NCBI GenBank assembly: GCA_905215425.1
Contig: CAJMQD010000044.1
Location: forward strand, 1-7,241
Reading direction: 5' to 3'
DNA from: an uncultured bacterium
GTDB lineage: Bacteria > Bacillota > Clostridia > Oscillospirales > Oscillospiraceae
Length of the DNA: 7,241 nucleotides
Positions within the stretch are counted from its first letter, which is position 1, and each line of letters begins with the position of its first letter. Under the pieces are notes generated by a model that made no database searches, was not told the origin of the DNA, and was given only the letters and a program-made list of their open reading frames with translations. This document shows positions 1 to 4,376 of the stretch, piece by piece. A program made the position numbers and the translations under genes.

Positions 1-631
1 GGTCGCCTGCGTGCAGGTTGGGGCAGGCGGTGTCCGGGCAGACCGTGCCGGTTCCGATGTCCGCGCAGGTGTGGAAGGAGCCGTCCGGCTGGGTCTCACA
101 CTCCAGCACCTTGGCGCACACCACGGGGCCGTAGATCTTGTCGCCGGGCTGAATGTCGGCGGAGATGGAGGGCTTGTCCTTGTCCAGGGGCTTGTAGTCC
201 CCCAGAATGGCGGCGGGGGTGATGGCGGCATAGGGGAAGTCCCGCTCGTCCAGGCCCAGCTCGGCCAGACCGCACAGCATGCCGTCGGACAGCACGCCGC
301 GCAGCTTGCCCTTCTCGATCTTCTTGCCGCCGGGCAGGGTGGACTTGTGCAGGGCAGCGGGAACCAGATCGCCCACATGGACATTCCACGCGCCGGTGAC
401 GATCTGAATGGGCTCGTCCTTGCCCACATCCAGCTGGCACACCCACATATGGTCGGAGTCGGGGTGGCGCTCCATGGACAGGATGCGGCCCACCACCACA
501 TTGGAGATCTCGGCCCCCAGATCCTCGGTGACCTCCACCTTGGAGCCGGACAGGGTCATAGCCTCCGCAAAGTCTTTATCGCTGGCATCAACGGTGACAA
601 ATTCGTTGAGCCATTTACGGCTTAAATTCAT
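1..631 (-). CDS. pheT: Phenylalanine--tRNA ligase beta subunit, N-terminal part (cut by window edge)
   Basis: Encodes the first 210 residues of the beta subunit of cytoplasmic phenylalanyl-tRNA synthetase, which pairs with PheS to attach Phe to tRNA-Phe. The protein starts MNLSRKWLNEFV, typical of PheT. An EMAP-like tRNA-binding OB domain follows at about residues 42-150, with HPDSDHMWVCQLD (56-68), QIVTGAWNV (76-84) and KLRGVLSDGMLCGLAELGL (109-127). Residues 169-210 look like the start of a second, degenerate copy of the same OB domain (see findings). The B3/4, B5 and catalytic-like domains lie beyond the left edge. The ATG (631-629) has a good ribosome binding site, AAGGAGT, at 645-639. 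The gene is downstream of pheS on the same strand but separated by 335 bases, far more than the usual tight pheST spacing. Identity is near certain; only the second-domain reading is inference. Confidence 0.96.
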   Translation of the reverse strand, partial: MNLSRKWLNEFVTVDASDKDFAEAMTLSGSKVEVTEDLGAEISNVVVGRILSMERHPDSDHMWVCQLDVGKDEPIQIVTGAWNVHVGDLVPAALHKSTLPGGKKIEKGKLRGVLSDGMLCGLAELGLDERDFPYAAITPAAILGDYKPLDKDKPSISADIQPGDKIYGPVVCAKVLECETQPDGSFHTCADIGTGTVCPDTACPNLHAGD

Positions 632-638
632 AGATAAA

Positions 639-645
639 ACTCCTT
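639..645 (-). promoter_or_regulatory. Ribosome binding site of pheT
   Basis: AAGGAGT on the minus strand, seven bases before the pheT ATG. It fixes the pheT start and shows that pheT initiates independently although it lies far from pheS. Confidence 0.85.
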
Positions 646-661
646 ATCATTTGGATCACAG

Positions 662-700
662 GGGTGCGTATCCGCACCCGCGGGCGGCTGATAGCCGCCC
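662..700. repeat. Tandem double-hairpin repeat unit
   Basis: Two perfect hairpins stand side by side: GGGTGCG (662-668) with CGCACCC (673-679), and GGGCGGCT (682-689) with AGCCGCCC (693-700). They are separated by two bases. The shape, a GTAGGGGCGG-type end with a central CGCGGG linker, resembles short dispersed repeats I recall from Oscillospiraceae genomes; that resemblance is from memory and unverified. The element lies about 30 bases before the pheT start codon. Confidence 0.7.
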
Positions 701-811
701 CTACGAAAATTTCTGTTCTGCTCTTGCTGCGGGATATAGAGGGCCTCGCAGAGTTTCGCGCCGCAGGCGGAAAGTATTAAATCTGTTTTTTCTGCCGACG
801 TGCAGATAAAC

Positions 812-842
812 GTCCGAAGGCGAATTCATTTCGCCGAAGGAC
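812..842. repeat. Imperfect palindrome
   Basis: GTCCGAAGGCGAA (812-824) faces TTCGCCGAAGGAC (830-842). The outer four and inner six bases pair, with a 3x3 internal mismatch between them. The CGAAGG core is present in the same orientation in both arms. Confidence 0.6.
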
Positions 843-850
843 ACCTCTGC

Positions 851-892
851 CCCTGGCCGCGGCGGCCAGGGCCGCCTTTGCGGGCAAAGGCG
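851..892. repeat. Two adjacent perfect hairpins
   Basis: CCCTGGCCG (851-859) pairs with CGGCCAGGG (863-871) across a CGG loop. CGCCTTTG (873-880) pairs with CAAAGGCG (885-892) across a four-base loop. They sit one base apart inside the pheS-pheT gap. No uridine run follows on either strand, so they do not read as intrinsic terminators. Confidence 0.7.
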
Positions 893-902
893 AGGGGGGT
901 AT

Positions 903-960
903 CAAATTTGGTTTCTATGGAACCAAATTTGTATCTAGGGGGGACAGCGTCCCCCCTAGA
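903..960. repeat. Pair of long perfect hairpins directly after pheS
   Basis: CAAATTTGGTT (903-913) pairs perfectly with AACCAAATTTG (921-931), and two further pairs can form inside the loop. Next to it, TCTAGGGGGGAC (934-945) pairs perfectly with GTCCCCCCTAGA (949-960) across a three-base loop. The second hairpin begins six bases after the pheS stop codon. It is very stable, but no T-run follows it on the minus strand, so a classical Rho-independent terminator is unlikely. Partial termination, an mRNA 3'-end stabiliser or a repeat-element end are all possible. Confidence 0.75.
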
Positions 961-966
961 CATGTT

Positions 967-1992
967 TTAAAACTGCTCCAGGAACCGAACGTCGTTCTCG
1001 AAAATCAGCCGCAGGTCGGCGATCTTGAACTGCCGCATGGCCAGCCGCTCCAGACCCATGCCGAAGGCCCAGCCGGAGTACACCTCGGGGTCGATGCCGC
1101 TCATCTCCAGCACACGGGGATGGATCATGCCGGCGCCCAGCACCTCAATCCAGCCCTCGCCCTTGCAGGTGGGGCAGCCCTTGCCGCCGCACTTGTGGCA
1201 CTGCACGTCCATCTCGCAGGAGGGCTCGGTAAAGGGGAAGTGATGGGGGCGGAAGCGGGTGACGGTGCCCTTGCCGAACAGCTGCTCCATCACGGCGTTC
1301 AGGGTGCCCTTCAGGTCGGCCATGGTCACGTTCTTGTCGATGACCATACCCTCGATCTGGTGGAACATGGGGGAGTGGGTGGCGTCCACCTCGTCCTTGC
1401 GGTATACACGGCCGGGAGCCACGATGCGGATGGGCAGCTTCATGGTCTCCATGGCGTGTACCTGCATGGGGCTGGTCTGGCTGCGCAGCATCACCCGGCT
1501 GTCATTGTCGAAATAGAAGGTGTCCGACCAGTCGCGGGAGGGGTGGCCCTCCTCGGCGTTCAGCCGGTCGAAGTTATAGTAGGCCAGCTCGATCTCCGGG
1601 CCGTCCAGAATGGTGAAGCCCATGCCCACAAAGATATCCTTGATCTCGTCCAGGGCGATATACATGGGGTGCTTGTGGCCCAGCTTTACCTCCTGCCCGG
1701 GGACGGTCACGTCCACGGCCTCCGCCTTCAGGCGGGCGTCCATGGCGGCCTGCTCCACCTTGACGGCGGCGTTGTCGATAGCTTGCTCCAAAGCGGAGCG
1801 CACCTCGTTGGCCAGCTGGCCCATGGCGGGGCGCTCCTCGGCGGAGAGCTTGCCCATCTGCTTGAGCACAGCGGTCAGTTCGCCCTTTTTGCCCAGATAC
1901 TTTACCCGCAGCTCGTCCAGCTGGGCGCGGTCGCTGACCTGCTCCAGGGCGGACAGAGCCTGGGCCCGAATGTTCGCTAACTGTTCTTTCAT
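967..1992 (-). CDS. pheS: Phenylalanine--tRNA ligase alpha subunit
   Basis: Catalytic alpha subunit (341 residues) of phenylalanyl-tRNA synthetase; it activates Phe with ATP and transfers it to tRNA-Phe as an alpha2beta2 complex with PheT. Residues 1-90 form the charged N-terminal coiled-coil arm. The class II catalytic core follows, with motif 1 around 108-126, motif 2 GRVYRKDEVDATHSPMFHQ (194-212) and motif 3 GWAFGMGLERLAM (307-319). A four-cysteine knuckle, C265, C268, C273 and C276, lies between motifs 2 and 3, as in Firmicutes PheS. The length matches the family (B. subtilis about 344). The open frame continues 99 codons upstream into the T-box leader, but the start is set at the ATG at 1992-1990 by the AAAGGAGT site at 2007-2000 and by the family N-terminus. 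Expression should respond to uncharged tRNA-Phe. Confidence 0.98.
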   Translation of the reverse strand: MKEQLANIRAQALSALEQVSDRAQLDELRVKYLGKKGELTAVLKQMGKLSAEERPAMGQLANEVRSALEQAIDNAAVKVEQAAMDARLKAEAVDVTVPGQEVKLGHKHPMYIALDEIKDIFVGMGFTILDGPEIELAYYNFDRLNAEEGHPSRDWSDTFYFDNDSRVMLRSQTSPMQVHAMETMKLPIRIVAPGRVYRKDEVDATHSPMFHQIEGMVIDKNVTMADLKGTLNAVMEQLFGKGTVTRFRPHHFPFTEPSCEMDVQCHKCGGKGCPTCKGEGWIEVLGAGMIHPRVLEMSGIDPEVYSGWAFGMGLERLAMRQFKIADLRLIFENDVRFLEQF

Positions 1993-1999
1993 CTGTAAA

Positions 2000-2007
2000 A
2001 CTCCTTT
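2000..2007 (-). promoter_or_regulatory. Ribosome binding site of pheS
   Basis: AAAGGAGT on the minus strand, seven bases before the pheS ATG. It selects the 341-residue start over the long in-frame extension through the T-box leader. Confidence 0.88.
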
Positions 2008-2043
2008 GTATGGATATGGTTCAACAAAATAAAGGGGATGGGC

Positions 2044-2059
2044 CGGCAGCTTGCTGCCG
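2044..2059 (-). other. Hairpin between T-box terminator and pheS
   Basis: CGGCAG (2044-2049) pairs with CTGCCG (2054-2059) across a four-base loop, a few bases after the terminator T-run in transcription order. An alternative pairing, TTGCTG with CAGCAA, shares the same bases with the region just upstream. It would form only in read-through transcripts. A role in mRNA processing or stability is possible but unproven. Confidence 0.5.
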
Positions 2060-2066
2060 AGACAGC

Positions 2067-2102
2067 AAAAAAGCCTTCCGTCCCCATGCAGGGACGAAAG
2101 GC
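2067..2102 (-). terminator. T-box intrinsic terminator before pheS
   Basis: A 12-pair stem (2102-2091 with 2084-2073, including one G-U pair), a six-base loop and a run of six T on the minus strand at 2072-2067. It overlaps the 3' half of the T-box antiterminator, as expected for a mutually exclusive pair. It ends about 75 bases before the pheS start codon. Confidence 0.92.
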
Positions 2103-2298
2103 AAACCTTCCGCGGTACCACCCGTATTCGCGCCGGCGGCGCGCACTCGTACTCCGGTAACGGCGGAGTGACCGTCCCGCTCTCGCGGACCGCTCCCGGG
2201 CGAACCAAGCTGATCTCACTCCCGGGGCGGTTTTCAGCCGGCGGCCGCCCCTCTCTGATGGAGAAAAAAGCTATTTTCCCGTTCTTCACATTTCAGTA
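2067..2298 (-). ncRNA. T-box leader of pheS (specifier UUC, Phe)
   Basis: A cis-acting leader that senses the charging of tRNA-Phe. Seen on the minus strand: the T-box core AATACGGGTGGTACCGCGG (2128-2110), whose GGUG part pairs with the tRNA acceptor end; the distal Stem I motif AGAGAG (2256-2251); and a GGGGCGG/CCGCCCC stem. The Stem I base is CGGG (2281-2278) pairing with CCCG (2200-2197). The internal loop next to that base contains TTC (2204-2202), the expected position for the specifier codon, and UUC is a Phe codon. Several hairpins lie between Stem I and the T-box core, and a terminator follows. The 5' end is estimated from the promoter and may be a few bases off. Binding of uncharged tRNA-Phe should favour the antiterminator and transcription of pheS and pheT. 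Confidence 0.95.
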
Positions 2299-2304
2299 CC
2301 TCTG

Positions 2305-2333
2305 TTTATATCATAAAATATCTTGAAATGCAA
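2305..2333 (-). promoter_or_regulatory. Candidate promoter of the pheS T-box leader
   Basis: On the minus strand, TTGCAT (2333-2328) is followed after 17 bases by TATAAA (2310-2305). The -10 box is good (5 of 6); the -35 box is weak (3 of 6). The predicted start near 2298 lies just before Stem I of the T-box, which supports the placement. The -35 box shares one base with that of the divergent suf promoter. Confidence 0.6.
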
Positions 2334-2351
2334 GGGGAAATAGGGTATCAT
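2323..2351 (+). promoter_or_regulatory. Candidate sigma-A promoter of sufC-sufB
   Basis: TTGAAA (2323-2328), a 17-base spacer and TATCAT (2346-2351), each 5 of 6 to consensus. It would start transcription near 2358 and give a leader of about 130 bases. It lies back to back with the pheS promoter and their -35 boxes touch. Confidence 0.65.
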
Positions 2352-2357
2352 AGCATT

Positions 2358-2487
2358 AGTTTTGTAAAAAATGCGTGGGTAGGGGACAGGCTGACTGGTA
2401 GATATGTCTGAATTTTCGATGCGGCCGCCTGACCGCCGCAATCCAAAGCGGACGGAGTCCTTGTTGAACGTATATGGAGGAGAAACA
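2358..2487 (+). other. 5' leader of the suf pair, no gene seen
   Basis: About 130 untranslated bases between the predicted start and the sufC ATG. They contain one moderate hairpin, CCGCCGC (2433-2439) with GCGGACGG (2448-2455, one bulged A, eight-base loop). I recognise no riboswitch class and no clear Rrf2/IscR-type operator. The in-frame ATG at 2404 lacks a good ribosome binding site and is not expected to be used. Confidence 0.45.
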
Positions 2488-3213
2488 ATGATCGAGTTAC
2501 AGCACATCGGCTACGAGGTGGAGCAGGACGGCGAACACAAGCAGATCCTGAAGGACATCGACCTGACCATCGACGAGCGTTTTGTAGCCATTACCGGTCC
2601 CAACGGGGGCGGCAAGTCTACTCTGGCCAAGGTGATCGCGGGCATCCTGCCCCCCACCCAGGGCCGTATCCTCTTTGACGGGGAGGATATTACCGACCTG
2701 TCCATTACCGACCGAGCCAAGCGGGGCATCAGCTTTGCATTTCAGCAGCCGGTGCGCTTCAAAGGGCTGACGGTAAAGGATCTGATCACCCTGGCCGCCG
2801 GGCGGCCCATCGGGGTGGCGGAGGCCTGCTCCTACTTGTCTGAGGTGGGCCTGTGCGCCAAGGATTATATTGACAGAGAACTGGACACCTCCCTGTCCGG
2901 CGGCGAGGCCAAGCGGATCGAAATTGCCATGATCATGGCGCGGGCCACCAAGCTGTCCCTGTTTGACGAGCCGGAGGCGGGGATCGATCTGTGGTCCTTC
3001 AGCAACCTGATCAAGGTGTTCGAGCACCTGCATGAAAAAATCAATGGCTCCATTATCATTATCTCCCATCAGGAGCGTATCCTGAATATTGCCGACCGGG
3101 TCATCGTGCTGGCCGACGGGCAGGTAAAGCAGGACGGTAAACGGGAGCAGATCCTGCCTGAGCTGCTGGCGGCCCCCACCGTGTGCAGCGCGCTGGCAGA
3201 TAAGATCCAGTGA
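2488..3213 (+). CDS. sufC: Fe-S cluster assembly ATPase SufC (minimal SUF/SMS type)
   Basis: A cytosolic ABC-family ATPase of 241 residues that drives Fe-S cluster assembly on its SufB-type partner; despite the fold it is not a transporter subunit. Motifs in order are Walker A GPNGGGKST (37-45), the Q-loop around FQQP (85-88), signature LSGGE (136-140), Walker B LSLFDE (156-161) with D-loop AGID (164-167), and H-loop His194 in IIISHQ. DEPEAGID replaces the DEIDSGLD-type sequence of classical SufC, which fits the divergent SufC of two-gene systems in anaerobes. The start is the ATG at 2488 with GGAGGAG at 2476-2482; an upstream in-frame ATG at 2404 would add 28 residues with no family support. 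sufB follows after 16 bases, so the two are almost certainly co-transcribed and co-translated in proportion. Confidence 0.93.
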   Translation: MIELQHIGYEVEQDGEHKQILKDIDLTIDERFVAITGPNGGGKSTLAKVIAGILPPTQGRILFDGEDITDLSITDRAKRGISFAFQQPVRFKGLTVKDLITLAAGRPIGVAEACSYLSEVGLCAKDYIDRELDTSLSGGEAKRIEIAMIMARATKLSLFDEPEAGIDLWSFSNLIKVFEHLHEKINGSIIIISHQERILNIADRVIVLADGQVKQDGKREQILPELLAAPTVCSALADKIQ

Positions 3214-3229
3214 GAAGGGAGAAAGTGCA

Positions 3230-4150
3230 ATGATCGACGCCATTCAGAAGAGCCTGCTGGAGAAGGTGGCAGAGCTCCACGATGTGCCCGAAGGGGCCTA
3301 TAATATCCGGGCCAACGGCAAGAAAGCTGCCCGCGGCACCACCGCTAATATCGATATCGTCACCAAGGGCGATAAGGACGGCATTGATATTTTCATCAAG
3401 CCGGGCACGAAGAACGAATCGGTCCATATCCCCGTGGTCCTCAGCGAGAGCGGCCTGCAGGACATGGTGTACAACGACTTTTTTATAGGCGAGGGCAGCG
3501 ATGTGACCATCGTAGCCGGCTGCGGCATCCACAACTGCGGTGTACAGGAGTCCCGTCACGACGGCATCCACACCTTCTATGTGGGTAAAAATGCCCGGGT
3601 GCGCTATGTGGAGCGCCACTACGGCGAGGGCGACGGACGGGGGGAGAACGTGATGAACCCCACCACCGTAGTCCACATGGAGGAAGGCTCCTATATGGAG
3701 ATGGAGACCACCCAGATCAAGGGTGTGGACTCCACCCTGCGGTGCACCCAGGCCGATCTGGGCCCCGATGCAACGCTGATCATTAAAGAGAAGGTCATGA
3801 CCCACGGTAAGCAGGAAGCCAAGTCCGACTTTACCGTAGACCTGAACGGCAAGGGCTGCCGCACCAACGTGATCTCCCGGTCTGTGGCCCGGGGGGACTC
3901 CAAGCAGACCTTTATGGCCCGCATCAACGGCAACAGTGAGTGCTACGGCCACTCCGAGTGCGACGCCATCATCATGGACAACGGCGTGGTGGCCGCCATT
4001 CCGGAGGTCACCGCCTACTGCGTGGACGCCCAGCTGGTGCACGAGGCGGCCATCGGCAAGATCGCCGGGGAGCAGCTGATCAAGCTGCAGACCCTGGGCC
4101 TGACCGAGCGGGAGGCCGAGGAGCAGATCGTAAACGGATTCCTCAAGTAA
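3230..4150 (+). CDS. sufB: SufB/SufD-family Fe-S cluster scaffold (minimal SUF/SMS type)
   Basis: A 306-residue scaffold of the SufBD family, predicted to be the partner of SufC in building Fe-S clusters in the cytosol. The beta-helix core carries GCGIHNCG (97-104). Near the C-terminus, SECDAIIMD (242-250) places Cys244 where E. coli SufB has its essential Cys405. VHEAAIGKI (270-278) gives His271 and Glu272, matching the His433-Glu434 pair of E. coli SufB, followed by EQL and a C-terminal helix that contacts SufC. The protein is far shorter than E. coli SufB (about 495 residues) and lacks its N-terminal extension, as in the short SufB of two-gene systems. AAGGGAG (3215-3221) precedes the ATG by eight bases. 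No sufS, sufU or sufD is nearby, so a homodimeric scaffold, with sulfur supplied from elsewhere, is likely but inferred. Confidence 0.92.
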   Translation: MIDAIQKSLLEKVAELHDVPEGAYNIRANGKKAARGTTANIDIVTKGDKDGIDIFIKPGTKNESVHIPVVLSESGLQDMVYNDFFIGEGSDVTIVAGCGIHNCGVQESRHDGIHTFYVGKNARVRYVERHYGEGDGRGENVMNPTTVVHMEEGSYMEMETTQIKGVDSTLRCTQADLGPDATLIIKEKVMTHGKQEAKSDFTVDLNGKGCRTNVISRSVARGDSKQTFMARINGNSECYGHSECDAIIMDNGVVAAIPEVTAYCVDAQLVHEAAIGKIAGEQLIKLQTLGLTEREAEEQIVNGFLK

Positions 4151-4187
4151 AGAAATTTAATCATATAGCATATGGGGGCGCATTGCG

Positions 4188-4343
4188 TCCAATGTCGCTA
4201 AGTTATGGGCCTGTCATTGCGCGCCAGTTCGCAAACTGGCGCGGCAATCCGTTTTCTCAAACTTTGAGGATGCGGATTCCCACGGCAGTGACGTCGGTCA
4301 CTGCCTCGGAATGACAGATTCCACTTAACGAAATGACATTGGA
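4188..4343. repeat. Outer inverted repeat enclosing the 107-base element
   Basis: TCCAATGTC (4188-4196) is matched by GACATTGGA (4335-4343). The similarity continues imperfectly inward (CGCTAAG against CGTTAAG) and outward (GGGGGCGC near 4174 against GCGTCCCC near 4347-4354). The element may therefore extend to about 4174-4355, with the 107-base unit as its core. Confidence 0.55.
4211..4317. repeat. 107-base palindromic repeat element with 8-base terminal inverted repeats
   Basis: The ends are CTGTCATT (4211-4218) and AATGACAG (4310-4317). Inside are three hairpins: CGCGCCAGTT (4220-4229) with AACTGGCGCG (4234-4243); a central arm AATCCG (4246-4251) with CGGATT (4273-4278), enclosing CTCAAA/TTTGAG (4256-4268); and GGCAGTGAC (4284-4292) with GTCACTGCC (4297-4305). 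The whole could fold as a cloverleaf-like cruciform on either strand. The layout (TGTCATTGCG end, AATCCG inner arm) recalls dispersed non-coding repeats of Clostridia from memory. It encodes no protein, so if mobile it would be a MITE-like element moved in trans. Confidence 0.75.
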
Positions 4344-4362
4344 GGGGCGTCCCCTTATTTTT

Positions 4363-4370
4363 AAGGAGGG
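4363..4370 (+). promoter_or_regulatory. Ribosome binding site of nnrD
   Basis: AAGGAGGG, six bases before the nnrD ATG, immediately after the repeat-rich gap. Confidence 0.85.
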
Positions 4371-4376
4371 AAAGGG

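Larger units (their letters stand above)
632..966. other. pheS-pheT intergenic gap made of successive palindromes, no gene
   Basis: No credible coding sequence lies in these 335 bases. They hold at least six inverted repeats in a row: 662-679, 682-700, 812-842 (imperfect), 851-871, 873-892, 903-931 and 934-960. A small one, TCTGC/GCAGA, lies at 791-806. I saw no convincing promoter for pheT in the gap, so pheT is probably reached by read-through from pheS. The density of hairpins suggests one or more inserted non-coding repeat elements. Whether they modulate the pheS to pheT ratio or stabilise the mRNA cannot be told from sequence alone. Confidence 0.8.
4151..4376. other. sufB-nnrD intergenic region, mostly repeat
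   Basis: No gene is visible. The region is dominated by the nested palindromic element at about 4174-4355. A small hairpin, AGGGG/CCCCT (4343-4355), is followed by a T-rich stretch just before the nnrD ribosome binding site and could act as a weak terminator or be the element's edge. I found no convincing separate promoter for nnrD. Whether nnrD is read from the suf promoter is open. Confidence 0.7.

Noticed and set aside
11..625. A 204-codon plus-strand open frame opposite pheT
   Set aside because: Low-complexity Gly/His/Val-rich product typical of the antisense of a GC-rich gene; the minus-strand frame is unmistakable PheT.
934..960. Intrinsic terminator of pheS
   Set aside because: The stem is excellent, but the minus-strand transcript continues TACAAATTTGG with no U-run; kept as a repeat or hairpin only.
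1120..1980. A 286-codon plus-strand open frame opposite pheS
   Set aside because: Same antisense character, no recognisable motif, and it lies wholly within pheS.
1993..2289. A 99-codon in-frame extension upstream of pheS beginning MKNGKIAFF
   Set aside because: It runs through the T-box core and terminator, lacks PheS similarity, and the normal PheS N-terminus with a strong ribosome site lies at 1992.
2404..2487. An in-frame upstream ATG adding 28 residues to SufC
   Set aside because: There is no good ribosome site before 2404, and the added residues do not fit the SufC family, whereas 2488 has GGAGGAG at the right distance.
2497..4042. Long minus-strand open frames opposite sufC and sufB (2497-3243 and 3101-4042)
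   Set aside because: They are complements of strongly supported genes, with His/Gly/Leu-rich products and no domain signature.
4212..4316. An insertion sequence or tRNA-like gene suggested by the cloverleaf-like fold
   Set aside because: There is no transposase, no tRNA consensus (no GGTTCGAATCC arm or CCA end), and arm lengths do not fit a tRNA; a non-coding repeat explains it better.
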